A stretch of DNA of 64,000 bases from Sphingobium lactosutens (GCF_013393185.1 NZ_QJQX01000031.1:81001-145000), one strand, 5' to 3'; positions 53,932 through 63,031 are shown, counted from the stretch's first letter. Numbers and translations are program-made. The notes: a model not told the origin generated them from the letters alone.

Positions 53932-55800
53932 TCAGTTGCCGACCGGCTGACCGTCGGTGCGGCGCACGACGATGGTCGACGACCGTGGCTGCTGACCCGA
54001 GATCGGCCAATTGCCGGTCGGATGCTGGATATTGACGAAGAAGGTCTTCAGGTCCGGCGTATAGGCAAGGCCGGTGATCTCACAGCCTTCCGGGCCGACT
54101 AGGAAGCGCATCGACTTCTTGGTCGACTGGTCGACGTAGAACATCGCATTCTGGCCGAAGACCTGTTCGATCGTCGTGCTGGGCTTGCCCGAGGTACCCG
54201 GCACGCTGTGGTCGGTCTGGACCCAGAGCCGGCCCTTGGGATCGATGCGGATGCCGTCGGGACTTGAGAAGGTGTCGCCATTGATATTGCCTTCCAGCTT
54301 GTCGCCGAAACCGGCCAGCGATGGATCGCCCGCCAGCAGGAAGATTTCCCAGCTGAACTTCATGGCGAGCGGCGAATTACCCTCTTCCTTGAATTTGATG
54401 ATGTGGCCGTGACGGTTGACGGTGCGCGGATTGGCGGCGTCGGTGACGCGACGACTGCTGTTATTGGTCAGCGTGACATAGACCGCGCTGTTGTCCGGCG
54501 CGACCGTGATCCATTCCGGCCGATCCATGACGGTACCGCCGGCGACGCGCGCGGCGGACTTGGTGTTGAGCAGGATTTCGGCCTGATTGTTGAAGTCCAC
54601 CTTGGTCGGAAGGGGCGGCGTCGTGCTCTGGCTGATATTACCCGGATCGCTTGCCCCAACAGTCAGACCGTTCTGGCCATGGGCCAGCGCCCGCCATTCA
54701 CCGGTGCCGTCCGCGTTGAAACGAGCGACGTACAAAGTGCCATGATCGAGCATGTCGATGTTCGCGGCACGGTTCGTCGCACTGTAAGCCCGATCGCAGA
54801 CGAATTTGTAAATACAGCCCGGCGTGCTGTCGTCGCCCAGATAGAAGGCGACACGGCGATCGCTGTTCGCCATGTAGGCGGTGTTTTCATGGTCGAAGCG
54901 GCCGAGCGCCGTGCGCTTGGTCGGTACGGCCAATTCCTGATAGGGGTCGATTTCGACCACCCAACCATAATTTTCCTCCGGCTGAGTCGGATCGAAATAA
55001 TTGTCCGTCGTTTCCTCGCAAGTGAGGTAGGTGCCCCAGGGGGTGCTGCCCGACGCACAATTGTTCAACATGCCCTTGATCGTGCCCGACAGCAGGCCCG
55101 ATGCCGGACCGCTCGCCTTGTAGCTGCTGTTGCCGGTGTAGCGCTTGTTATATTTGGAACCGGACTTGACGGCCCATTTGCCATCGCTGCCCTTGGCGAT
55201 TTCCACGACGCCGATGCCGACGGCGGAAAGGGCGATCGCCTTCTGGTCGGCGGTGGCGGTGGCGGCGTCGTAGCTGCCCGACATCAGGATGTTGAAATCG
55301 GGATATTCGAAGTTGATCGCGAGCAGACCGCCGCTGTTGGGATCGGTGCCCGACAGTTCGAAGAACTCCATACCGTCATGATTGCCGCCGGCCCATTTTT
55401 CGGCGTCCGCCGGAGTCGGATAGCTGCCCGAATAAGGCGTGCCGGTTTCGACCGAATCGCCCGCCTTCAGCAGGATGTCGACGGTATAGCCGTTCGGGAC
55501 GGTGACGGTGTCGTTCATGTTGGCGGCGACGGGCGCGAAGCTGATGCCGTAGCTGGGAGCCGGCGTGGGCGTGGGCGTCGGGGTCGGGGTCGGGGTCGGG
55601 CTGCCCGAGTCATCGTCGTCACCGCAGGCTGCAAGCGCGCCGAGCATGGGCAGGATCGACAGGCCGAGCAGGCCGTTCTTCAGTACGGTGCGGCGCGCGG
55701 GATTGGCGGCAACGATCGCCTCGATGCTATTTTCGCCAAGTTCGATGGCGGGCTGCGCGTCGCGATAGGGCGCGCGCGCCTCGTCGGTCAGATGAGACAT
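53932..55800 (-). CDS. phoX: PhoX-type (DUF839) alkaline phosphatase, Tat lipoprotein
   Basis: A 622-residue secreted phosphatase. A twin-arginine-like signal (ARRTVLKNG, hydrophobic core) ends in a lipobox LAAC, then acidic residues and a PT-repeat linker (PTPTPTPTPTPTPAP), so it is likely a Tat-exported lipoprotein. The body matches the PhoX/DUF839 Ca2+/Fe3+ enzyme: NNCASGSTPWGTYLTCEET (in parts), and SPDGIRIDPKGRLWVQTDH. It releases phosphate from many phosphoesters. A candidate Pho box lies at 55905-55934, consistent with PhoB control. Confidence 0.93.
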   Translation of the reverse strand: MSHLTDEARAPYRDAQPAIELGENSIEAIVAANPARRTVLKNGLLGLSILPMLGALAACGDDDDSGSPTPTPTPTPTPTPAPSYGISFAPVAANMNDTVTVPNGYTVDILLKAGDSVETGTPYSGSYPTPADAEKWAGGNHDGMEFFELSGTDPNSGGLLAINFEYPDFNILMSGSYDAATATADQKAIALSAVGIGVVEIAKGSDGKWAVKSGSKYNKRYTGNSSYKASGPASGLLSGTIKGMLNNCASGSTPWGTYLTCEETTDNYFDPTQPEENYGWVVEIDPYQELAVPTKRTALGRFDHENTAYMANSDRRVAFYLGDDSTPGCIYKFVCDRAYSATNRAANIDMLDHGTLYVARFNADGTGEWRALAHGQNGLTVGASDPGNISQSTTPPLPTKVDFNNQAEILLNTKSAARVAGGTVMDRPEWITVAPDNSAVYVTLTNNSSRRVTDAANPRTVNRHGHIIKFKEEGNSPLAMKFSWEIFLLAGDPSLAGFGDKLEGNINGDTFSSPDGIRIDPKGRLWVQTDHSVPGTSGKPSTTIEQVFGQNAMFYVDQSTKKSMRFLVGPEGCEITGLAYTPDLKTFFVNIQHPTGNWPISGQQPRSSTIVVRRTDGQPVGN

Positions 55801-55904
55801 GGTGTTACTACCCCTGTGATCAGGCTGTCGGCAGGGCGCCGCGCCTTGGCGCAGGGGGTTGGCAGAGCGACATGACGCCAGCCCTGCCGAATGAAGGCAT
55901 TGCG

Positions 55905-55934
55905 ATGAAAGCCGCGTGACGAAGTGGTGACGAA
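55905..55934 (-). promoter_or_regulatory. Candidate Pho box upstream of phoX
   Basis: On the minus strand TTCGTCAC occurs twice exactly 11 bases apart, followed after another 11 bases by GCTTTCAT. This is the 11-bp periodic TGTCA-like architecture of PhoB sites. It lies about 105-135 bases upstream of the phoX ATG. Confidence 0.6.
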
Positions 55935-55947
55935 CCTGTCCCGTCTG

Positions 55948-56310
55948 TTACAGCAGGGCGTTCACCTGTTCGATGAAGCGCAATACGGAAATGGGTTTGG
56001 ACACATAGGCGTCGGCGCCCGCGTAGCGTATGCGCTCCTCATCCCCCTTCCCGGCATAGGCCGTGACCGCCATGATCGGGACTGAAGACAGCCGCTCGTC
56101 ACCCTTGAGCGACAGGATAAGGTCGTAGCCGCTGACATGGGGCAGGTGGATGTCGGTGATGACCAGGTCGGGCAGGAACTCGCCGGCCTGGGCAAGCACG
56201 TCCCGGCCGTCCCGCAACGGCAACACCTCATGGCCATGGGCGCGCAGCAGGTCGCAAAAAAGTTTGAGATTAAGTTCGTTGTCCTCGACAACGAGCACGC
56301 GCTTTGCCAC
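55948..56310 (-). CDS. divK: DivK-type single-domain response regulator
   Basis: A 120-residue receiver domain alone. Phosphoacceptor Asp is in LVITDIHLP (near residue 53), the acidic pocket in VVEDNE, and the Lys/Thr switch in AVTAYAGKGDEERIRYAGADAYVSKP (in parts). The sequence and length match DivK, which controls the cell cycle and polarity through the DivJ/PleC kinases and CtrA in alphaproteobacteria. It is divergent from a DUF3572 gene, the usual neighbour. Confidence 0.92.
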   Translation of the reverse strand: MAKRVLVVEDNELNLKLFCDLLRAHGHEVLPLRDGRDVLAQAGEFLPDLVITDIHLPHVSGYDLILSLKGDERLSSVPIMAVTAYAGKGDEERIRYAGADAYVSKPISVLRFIEQVNALL

Positions 56311-56372
56311 CAGTCACCCGCATATTCACCTGTGAAGCGAGCCCCCGATCGCTTCCCCGCCAAAGGCCCATC

Positions 56373-56660
56373 ATGCGTCCCGACAGCCCGAATCGCAAGC
56401 CGGATAGCAGCGAAGATCCCGCCATGCTGGCATTGCTGGCGCTGGGATGGACATTGGCCGACGGCGCGCGGGGGGATCGGCTGCTGGCGCTGACCGGGCT
56501 GGACGCGGACGCATTGCGTGCAGGCGTGGACAATCCCGCCATTTTGGGCGCCGTGCTTGCCTTTCTGGCAGACCATGAGCCTGACCTGATCGCCTGCGCC
56601 GAGGCGATCGACACCAGCCCCGCCGCGCTGATCGCGGCGCAGGAGAGCCTGAATCGATGA
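56373..56660 (+). CDS. DUF3572 family protein
   Basis: A 95-residue protein, short and acidic, with ALGWTLADGARGDRLLALTGLD and ADHEPDLIACAEA, matching DUF3572. The function is unknown, but it is commonly located back to back with divK. Its stop overlaps the start of the HAD hydrolase by 4 bases, so the gene heads a small operon (DUF3572-HAD-RidA-GDPD-FemAB-like). Confidence 0.88.
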   Translation: MRPDSPNRKPDSSEDPAMLALLALGWTLADGARGDRLLALTGLDADALRAGVDNPAILGAVLAFLADHEPDLIACAEAIDTSPAALIAAQESLNR

Positions 56661-57313
56661 CCCGTCCCCTCATCATCACCGATTGCGACGAGGTGCTGCT
56701 GCACATGGTCGTGCCGTTCCGCCAATGGCTGGACGAGACGCATGACGTGCATTTCGACATGTATGACCGCCATTTCGGCGAAGCGCTGCGGCACAAGGAC
56801 AGCGGCATCGTGCTGGAGCGCGAACTGGTCTGGTCGCTGCTGGTCGAATTTTTCGACACGGAAATGCATCGGCAGGCGCCGATCGCCGGTGCGGTCGAGG
56901 CCTTGGGGCGATTGTCGGACATTGCCGACATCATGGTGCTGACCAATATCGGCGAGCGCCATCATGCCGGGCGGGTTGAGCAACTGGCCGCCCATGGCCT
57001 CAACCTGCCGGTGCAGTGGAACCATGGCGGCAAGGGGCGTCCGATCGCCCGGATCCTTGCCGATCGCCAGCCCGGCGTCGCCGTCTTCATCGACGATCTG
57101 GCCGAGCATCACGCATCGGCGGCCGAACATGCGCCCGAAATCTGGCGGTTGCACATGGTGGGTGAAGCGGAAATCGCGCCCGGCGTGCCGGCTGCCGTCC
57201 ATGCCCATGCCCGGATCGACGACTGGGTCGAGGCCGAACGCTGGATCGCGGCGCGGCTGGCCGAAGGCCCCGCCCCTTCCCCCCTTATTTCCCATGATGG
57301 AGCATCCGCATGA
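56657..57313 (+). CDS. HAD-superfamily hydrolase
   Basis: A 218-residue HAD protein. Motif I is ITDCDEVLL (nucleophile Asp near residue 9), motif II Thr in VLTNIGE, motif III Lys in GGKGRP, and motif IV FIDDLAEH. A substrate cannot be assigned. Its ATG overlaps the DUF3572 stop and its own stop overlaps the RidA start, so it is translationally coupled on both sides. Confidence 0.87.
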   Translation: MTRPLIITDCDEVLLHMVVPFRQWLDETHDVHFDMYDRHFGEALRHKDSGIVLERELVWSLLVEFFDTEMHRQAPIAGAVEALGRLSDIADIMVLTNIGERHHAGRVEQLAAHGLNLPVQWNHGGKGRPIARILADRQPGVAVFIDDLAEHHASAAEHAPEIWRLHMVGEAEIAPGVPAAVHAHARIDDWVEAERWIAARLAEGPAPSPLISHDGASA

Positions 57314-57774
57314 GCATTGACGCCCGCCTCGCCGAACTCGGCATCACCCTGCCCCAGGCCGCCGCGCCGGTCGCCGCCTATGTCGCGACGGTGGAGGCCA
57401 ATGGCCTGCTGCACATCAGCGGGCAGATCGCGCTGGCGCCCGATGGGCTGATGACCGGTCGTTTGGGTGAAGACCGCGACCTCGACTATGGTGTCGCCGC
57501 CGCGCGGGTGTGCGGTCTCAATCTGATCGCCCAGATGAAGGCCGCGCTGGGCAGCCTGGATCGGGTCGAGCGCATCGTGAAGCTGGGCGCCTTCATTTCG
57601 AGCGCGCCGACCTTCACCGACCAGCCCAAGGTCGCCAATGGCGCGTCCGAACTGATGGTGGAAGTATTCGGTGACGCGGGCAAGCATGCCCGCAGCGCCG
57701 TGGGCGTGCCCGTGCTGCCGCTGGGCGCCGTGGTCGAGATCGATGCGGTCGTCCTGGTCCTGCCGCAGGCCTGA
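57310..57774 (+). CDS. RidA/YjgF-family protein lacking the catalytic Arg
   Basis: A 154-residue YjgF-type trimeric protein: NGLLHISGQIALAPDG, LGSLDRVERIVKLGAFIS, and ARSAVGVPVLPLGAVVEIDAVVLV (in parts). In true RidA an Arg (E. coli Arg105) in the ARLPKD segment contacts enamine/imine intermediates; here the aligned position is Val/Leu, so deaminase activity is unlikely and it probably belongs to another Rid subgroup. It overlaps the HAD gene and is followed at once by a GDPD gene. Confidence 0.9.
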   Translation: MSIDARLAELGITLPQAAAPVAAYVATVEANGLLHISGQIALAPDGLMTGRLGEDRDLDYGVAAARVCGLNLIAQMKAALGSLDRVERIVKLGAFISSAPTFTDQPKVANGASELMVEVFGDAGKHARSAVGVPVLPLGAVVEIDAVVLVLPQA

Positions 57775-57778
57775 CAAT

Positions 57779-58504
57779 TTGCCAGCGTCCGGCCTGAAGC
57801 CTGATTGTCTGACAACCCGCCCCTTCGCCCATCGTGGGTTACATGGGCAAGGGATTAGCGAGAATGGCATGGCGGCGTTCGACGCCGCCATCGCCGGTGG
57901 TTTCGGCATAGAATGCGATGTACGGGCGAGCCGCGACGGCATCGCCTTCGTCTTCCACGATGCCGATCTGATACGGATGGCGGAGCGCTCCGACAGCGTC
58001 GCCTCGCTGGATGCGGCCACTCTCGATAGCGTCGCCCTGCCCGATGGCGGGATGATCCCACGTCTGTCCGCGCTGCTGGCCTGCTGCGGCGATCAGGTGC
58101 CGCTGCTTGTCGAGATCAAGGCGGAGGGGCGGCATGTGGCGGACCTGTGCGAAGCGGTCGCACGCGACCTCGATCGCGCCACGGCCGCGCGGGTCGCGAT
58201 CATGTCCTTCAATCCGCATGCCATGCGCTGGTTTGCGTTTCATCGGCCGGATGTGACGCGGGGACTGGTGGTGACGCAGCAGGGCAAGGGGCGATGGCGC
58301 GGCAGGATCGAGCGCGCCCTTGCACTTTGGCTGTCGAAACCCGACTTTCTGGCCTGTGATATACGCGATCTTCCTTCCCGCTTCGCCGAGCATGCCCGCA
58401 AGAGGAAAATGCCCGTGCTGACATGGACGGTCGGCAGCGCAGAAGAGCGCACCCGAGCCGCGCGTCATGCCGACCAGATCATCTTCGAGCGGCCGCGTGA
58501 CTGA
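57779..58504 (+). CDS. Glycerophosphodiester phosphodiesterase
   Basis: A 241-residue TIM-barrel GDPD. The catalytic motifs are AHRGLHGQGISENG, ECDVRASRDG with FVFHD, and VEIKAEG. It hydrolyses glycerophosphodiesters to glycerol-3-phosphate. No ATG is available near the conserved N-terminus, so a TTG at 57779 is proposed (GCAGG upstream); other starts inside the RidA gene are possible. The stop is overlapped by the following gene. Confidence 0.85.
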   Translation: MPASGLKPDCLTTRPFAHRGLHGQGISENGMAAFDAAIAGGFGIECDVRASRDGIAFVFHDADLIRMAERSDSVASLDAATLDSVALPDGGMIPRLSALLACCGDQVPLLVEIKAEGRHVADLCEAVARDLDRATAARVAIMSFNPHAMRWFAFHRPDVTRGLVVTQQGKGRWRGRIERALALWLSKPDFLACDIRDLPSRFAEHARKRKMPVLTWTVGSAEERTRAARHADQIIFERPRD

Positions 58505-59630
58505 GGTCGCGGCGCGCATTGCCGCCGGCGTGGCCGATCTGCCCAAAGCCGAATGGGACGCCTGCACCGGGCCGGCCAATCCCTTCGTCAGCTGGGATTT
58601 CCTGGTGGCGCTGGAACGATCAGGCAGCGTCGGGGAAACAACCGGATGGCAGCCGCTGCCGCTGGTGATCGACGATGCCGACGGACGAATCGCCGCCGCC
58701 GCGCCGCTCTACGCCAAGAGCCATAGCCAGGGCGAATATGTGTTCGACCATGGCTGGGCCGATGCCTGGGAACGGGCGGGCGGCCAATATTATCCCAAGC
58801 TCCAGATTGCCGCGCCTTTCTCGCCCGTGCCCGGTCCGCGGCTGCTGCTGCGCGATGCCGACGCGGCGCCGGCCCTGATCGCCGGAATCGAAACGCTGGT
58901 GGAGCGCAACGGCCTGTCTTCGGCCCATGCGACCTTCATCGCTCCCAATGAGGTGCCATTGTTCGAGGCGGCTGGCTGGCTGATCCGGGAAGACAGCCAG
59001 TTTCACTGGACCAATCGGGGCTATGCCTGTTTCGACGATTTCCTCGCCGGTCTATCGAGCGAGAAGCGCAAGAATATCCGCAAGGAAAGACGCCGCGCCG
59101 TCGAGGGGCTGGAGATCGTCCACCTGACCGGCAGCGATCTGACCGAAGCCCATTGGGACATTTTCTGGCATTTCTACCAGGATACCGGCGCGCGCAAATG
59201 GGGGCGGCCTTATCTGACCCGCGCCTTCTTCTCGATTCTGGGCGAGACGATGGCGGACAAGGTGCTGCTGATGCTGGCGTTGCGCGACGGACAGCCGATC
59301 GCGGGCGCGCTCAACCTGATCGGCGCGGATACGCTCTATGGCCGTTACTGGGGCTGTAGCGAGGATGTCCCCAACCTGCATTTCGAACTATGCTATTATC
59401 AGGCGATCGACGTCGCCATCGCACGGGGATTATGCAGGGTGGAAGCCGGGGCGCAGGGCGGGCACAAGCTGGCCCGGGGCTACGCGCCCGAACCGACCTG
59501 GTCCGCACATTATATTCCCAATCCCGGTTTCAGACGTGCGGTAGCGGAGTTCCTGCTGACCGAACGCACCGACGTTCAGCGCGACCGGCAATGGCTTTCG
59601 CAGCGGACGCCGTTCCGGAAGAAAAATTAG
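58497..59630 (+). CDS. FemAB/GNAT-like acyltransferase (COG3146/DUF482)
   Basis: A 377-residue protein with the DUF482 architecture: NPFVSWDFLVALERSGSVG near the start, AAPLYAKSHSQGEYVFDHGW, and the C-terminal GARKWGRPYLTRAFF and GYAPEPTWSAHYIPNP. Two GNAT-like lobes are expected, as in FemX-type enzymes; the substrate is unknown, with peptidoglycan or lipid modification suggested for the wider family. The GTG at 58497 overlaps the GDPD gene by 8 bases and gives the normal N-terminus; an ATG ten codons upstream is possible. Confidence 0.85.
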   Translation: MTEVAARIAAGVADLPKAEWDACTGPANPFVSWDFLVALERSGSVGETTGWQPLPLVIDDADGRIAAAAPLYAKSHSQGEYVFDHGWADAWERAGGQYYPKLQIAAPFSPVPGPRLLLRDADAAPALIAGIETLVERNGLSSAHATFIAPNEVPLFEAAGWLIREDSQFHWTNRGYACFDDFLAGLSSEKRKNIRKERRRAVEGLEIVHLTGSDLTEAHWDIFWHFYQDTGARKWGRPYLTRAFFSILGETMADKVLLMLALRDGQPIAGALNLIGADTLYGRYWGCSEDVPNLHFELCYYQAIDVAIARGLCRVEAGAQGGHKLARGYAPEPTWSAHYIPNPGFRRAVAEFLLTERTDVQRDRQWLSQRTPFRKKN

Positions 59631-59631
59631 C

Positions 59632-59928
59632 TCAGGCAGCACGCAGTTGCGTCGCGACAAGGATCGCACGGGCCTGGCGTTGGGCCTGGGCGATTTCGCG
59701 GGCGGTCATTTCTCCGGCGATCTCAGCGCGCATCGACTGTCCTGCCTCGCTCCCGCGCAGCGCGGCGAGATTGAACCATTTATGCGCCTCGATCAGGTCA
59801 ATCGCCAGGTCGCCGGTTCCACAGCTATAGGCAACGCCCAAGTCGAAACACTCGTCCGCCGATCCGCCCACCGCCCGCGACAGTCGAGCTTCCATCAGAA
59901 ATTGCGCGCTCTTGATACCGTTGCCCAT
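59632..59928 (-). CDS. Sel1-like small protein
   Basis: A 98-residue protein containing a single TPR-like Sel1 repeat: FDLGVAYSCGTGDLAIDLIEAHKWFNLAALRGSEAG (in parts). Sel1 repeats mediate protein-protein contacts. The partner is unknown. It ends one base after, and convergent with, the FemAB-like gene. Confidence 0.85.
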   Translation of the reverse strand: MGNGIKSAQFLMEARLSRAVGGSADECFDLGVAYSCGTGDLAIDLIEAHKWFNLAALRGSEAGQSMRAEIAGEMTAREIAQAQRQARAILVATQLRAA

Positions 59929-60066
59929 GTTACCGATCCCTGTTCCTGACTAATTCAATGGACGACCCTTTGGTTTTTCACGGGATGCAGCTTGGTCCAG
60001 CAGCGGATAAAAAATGGTTAACAACGCAGTAGGCATGTTTTTTACTCCCCCTCTTTTCAATATGGA

Positions 60067-60097
60067 TTGACAAAGGCTCGGGAAATTCCGTGCGATA
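60067..60097 (+). promoter_or_regulatory. Candidate promoter of the Bcr/CflA-type gene
   Basis: A perfect TTGACA box at 60067-60072 is followed after about 18 bases by TGCGAT (60091-60096), about 40 bases upstream of the ATG at 60137. The -10 match is weak. Confidence 0.4.
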
Positions 60098-60136
60098 GGG
60101 CTGGCATCGACGCGCGGGAGTCCGCATAGGCTCTCC

Positions 60137-61408
60137 ATGTCCCAGCTTCCCCCGACCAACATCAGTCAAAGCGCCAATAATATCGGCTTTCGCGAATTCG
60201 TGATGCTGTGCGCCTGTCTGATGGCGATGAATGCCCTGTCAATCGATCCCATGCTGCCTGCGCTGCCCGATATCGGCCGCGACCTGGCCATTCCCCACGC
60301 CAATGATCGACAGCTCATCATCAGCGTCTATTTTCTCGGGCTGGGATTCGGGTCGCTGCTGTTCGGCGTGCTGTCCGATCGATTCGGGCGTAAGCGCGTG
60401 CTGGGCAGTGCCATCGCTTTGTTCATCCTGTCCTCGATCGCCTGCGCCAGTGCGCAAAGCTTTGCGATGATGCTGGCAGGCCGGGCGAGCGCCGGCTTCT
60501 TCGCCGGAGCGAGCCGCGTGATTACCGTGGGCATCATCCGCGATCAGTTCCGGGGCGACGCGATGGCCCGCGTCATGTCTCTGATCTTCGCGGTCTTCAT
60601 GCTGATCCCCGTGATGGCGCCCAGCTTCGGCCAGGCGATCCTTTGGTTTGCGCCGTGGCGCTGGATCTTCTGGATACTGGTCATCCTGGCCAGCCTGATC
60701 CTGGCCTGGATGCTGACGCGGATGCCGGAAACGCTGAAGCCGGAAAACCGCATCCGCATCACACCCGGCGCACTGCTGCACACCATCGGCACTATCCTTC
60801 GCACACGCAGTTCCATCGGCTACATGTTGGCAAGCGGCGTGGTGATGAGCGGGCTGATCGGCTTCATCCTGTCGGTGCAGCAAATCTTCTTCGACGTCTT
60901 CCATGCGCAAACATTCTTCCCGATCGGCTTCGCGGCGATCGCGGGATGCATGGGGTTGGGCAGCCTTATCAATAGCCGGCTCGTTTCACGATTCGGTGCG
61001 CGGCGCATGAGCCAGACCGCCTTGCTGGCCTTCATTCTGATCGCCGCCATTCATCTGGCGGTGATCCTTGTCGGGCAGGAAACGCTGGTCACATTCATGG
61101 TGCTTCAGGCCATGACGATGATGACCGTCGCCTTTACGGCATCCAATTTCAGCGCCATTTCGATGGAGCCTTTCCACAAGGGTGCGGGCGTCGCCTCCTC
61201 CTTCCAGGCATTTCTGACGACGGCAGTGTCGGCGGCGTTGGGCAGCTTCATCGGCCGGGCATTCGACGGCACGACCCTGCCTTTCACCACCGGGTTGCTG
61301 GTGTTCGGCGCACTTTCCTTCCTGATCGTGATCTGGGCGGAGCGAGGCAGGCTCTTCACCCGGCCCCATCATGGCGGCCTGCGCGATCCCGAAGTCGATT
61401 TCCACTGA
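60137..61408 (+). CDS. Bcr/CflA-family multidrug efflux MFS transporter
   Basis: A 423-residue, 12-helix MFS protein of the DHA1 group. Helix 1 ends ALSIDPMLPALPDIGRDL, loop 2-3 is LSDRFGRKRVLG, and the APSFGQAILWFAPWRWIFW stretch near residue 155 is the Bcr/CflA motif C region. It exports drugs or small metabolites; the substrate is unknown. It is followed by an intrinsic terminator and is convergent with the APC gene. Confidence 0.92.
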   Translation: MSQLPPTNISQSANNIGFREFVMLCACLMAMNALSIDPMLPALPDIGRDLAIPHANDRQLIISVYFLGLGFGSLLFGVLSDRFGRKRVLGSAIALFILSSIACASAQSFAMMLAGRASAGFFAGASRVITVGIIRDQFRGDAMARVMSLIFAVFMLIPVMAPSFGQAILWFAPWRWIFWILVILASLILAWMLTRMPETLKPENRIRITPGALLHTIGTILRTRSSIGYMLASGVVMSGLIGFILSVQQIFFDVFHAQTFFPIGFAAIAGCMGLGSLINSRLVSRFGARRMSQTALLAFILIAAIHLAVILVGQETLVTFMVLQAMTMMTVAFTASNFSAISMEPFHKGAGVASSFQAFLTTAVSAALGSFIGRAFDGTTLPFTTGLLVFGALSFLIVIWAERGRLFTRPHHGGLRDPEVDFH

Positions 61409-61413
61409 CATGA

Positions 61414-61442
61414 AAAGGGGCGGAAAAACCGCCCCTTTTTTT
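61414..61442 (+). terminator. Intrinsic terminator between efflux and permease genes
   Basis: A stem AGGGGCGG / CCGCCCCT around AAAAA is followed by a run of seven T. Seven bases after the efflux gene stop; the AAAA flank on the other side could serve the convergent permease gene. Confidence 0.9.
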
Positions 61443-61468
61443 AGCTCAGCGTGGCATGACGGCCTTGC

Positions 61469-63031
61469 TCAGGCGTCCTGACCACCAGGCGTATGCGCGC
61501 CGGGGAGCGGCGGCACGGGCTGCGGCGGAATACCCGAGCCATCTTCAGCCACATCCACGACGCCGCGGCCGACATGGCTGCGGCTGCGGCTGTAGCCGAA
61601 ATAGACGAGCAGGCCGACAGTTGCCCAGCCGACGAACATCAGCTTGGTTTCGAGGCCCAGGCTCCAGAAGAGATAGGCGCAACCCGCGATGGCGATCGGC
61701 GCGGTGATGTTCACCGCCGGGGTCCGAAACGGACGAGCGCGGCCAGCATCCGTCTTGCGCAGCATCATAACCGCGATCGACACGGCAGCGAAGGCGAAGA
61801 GCGTGCCAGAGTTGGAGATGTCCGCCAGGATACCGACGGGGAAGAAGGCGGCAAACAAGGCAACGAAGATGCCGGTCAGAATGGTGATGACATGCGGCGT
61901 CTTGTAGATCGGATGGATCTTCGAGAACATCGCCGGCAGCAGGCCGTCGCGGCTCATGACAAAGAAGATGCGGGTTTGACCGAACATCATCATCAGGATG
62001 ACCGACGGCAGGGCGAGACCCGCTGCAAGGCCGAGCAGGTTCCCGATCTGGGGCCAACCGATTTCACGCAGCGTCCAGGCAAGCGCTTCCTTCGAGCAGG
62101 TGACGGCTTCGGTGCCGGCAGCGGCCAGCGCGGCGCACTGTTGCGACAGGGCGGTTGAACCGGGAGCCAGCACTTCGCCGGCCGGCCCTGCGACAGGCTG
62201 CGCGCCGACCGTGCCGATGACGCCGGCGGCGACCAGCATGTAGAAGATGGTGCAGATGCCGAGCGAACCGATCAGGCCGATCGGCATGTTGCGCTGCGGA
62301 TTCTTCGTTTCCTCCGCAGCGGTCGAGACGGCATCGAACCCGACATAGGCGAAGAAGATCGAGGCAGCCGCCGCCGAAATGCCCGAGAAGCCGAGCGGGG
62401 CGAAGGGGGTGAATTTATCCATGTTGATGACGGGCAGCGCCAGAACGATGAACAGGGTCAGCGCCGACACCTTGATCGCGACCAAGATAGCGTTGACGGT
62501 CGCGCTTTCCTTGGTGCCGATGACCAGCAGCCAGGTGACGAGCGACGCGATCAGCATCGCCGGCAAGTTGACCATGCCGCCATCGAACGGCCCCCGCGTC
62601 AGCAGATCGGGTATGTCGAGATGGAATGTATGCTCGATCAAGCCGACGACATAGCCGGACCAGCCCACCGACACGGCACCGGCGGCGACGGCATATTCAA
62701 GGATCAGCGCCCAGCCGACCATCCAGGCGATCAGCTCGCCCATCACGGCATAGCTGTAGGTGTAGGCGGAACCCGACACCGGCACCATGGCCGCCATTTC
62801 GGCATAGCAGAGCGCAGCGACCGCACAGACGAAGCCGGCGATGACGAAGGAGAGCATCATGCCCGGCCCCGCCTTCTGCGCGGCTTCGGCCGTCAGCACG
62901 AAAATGCCGGTGCCGATGACGGCGCCGATACCCAACATGGTAAGTTGAAACGCTCCCAGCGACCGATGCAGCGATTTTTTCTCTGCCGTCGCCAAAATGG
63001 CGTCGAGAGGCTTAACGCGCCCGAATATCAT
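61469..63031 (-). CDS. APC-superfamily amino acid permease
   Basis: A 520-residue, 12-14 helix transporter of the cationic amino acid type (YfnA/CAT-like). It has GIGAVIGTGIFVLTA near the start, SVILMMMFGQTRIFFVMSRDGLLP near residue 350, and a C-terminal proline-rich cytoplasmic tail (PPQPVPPLPG). A loop insert near residues 285-320 contains two cysteines and is longer than in most relatives. It is divergent from pgeF. Confidence 0.92.
   Translation of the reverse strand: MIFGRVKPLDAILATAEKKSLHRSLGAFQLTMLGIGAVIGTGIFVLTAEAAQKAGPGMMLSFVIAGFVCAVAALCYAEMAAMVPVSGSAYTYSYAVMGELIAWMVGWALILEYAVAAGAVSVGWSGYVVGLIEHTFHLDIPDLLTRGPFDGGMVNLPAMLIASLVTWLLVIGTKESATVNAILVAIKVSALTLFIVLALPVINMDKFTPFAPLGFSGISAAAASIFFAYVGFDAVSTAAEETKNPQRNMPIGLIGSLGICTIFYMLVAAGVIGTVGAQPVAGPAGEVLAPGSTALSQQCAALAAAGTEAVTCSKEALAWTLREIGWPQIGNLLGLAAGLALPSVILMMMFGQTRIFFVMSRDGLLPAMFSKIHPIYKTPHVITILTGIFVALFAAFFPVGILADISNSGTLFAFAAVSIAVMMLRKTDAGRARPFRTPAVNITAPIAIAGCAYLFWSLGLETKLMFVGWATVGLLVYFGYSRSRSHVGRGVVDVAEDGSGIPPQPVPPLPGAHTPGGQDA

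Noticed and set aside
59950..60169. Small minus-strand frames between the Sel1-like and efflux genes
   Set aside because: They overlap the likely promoter of the efflux gene and lack any recognisable feature.
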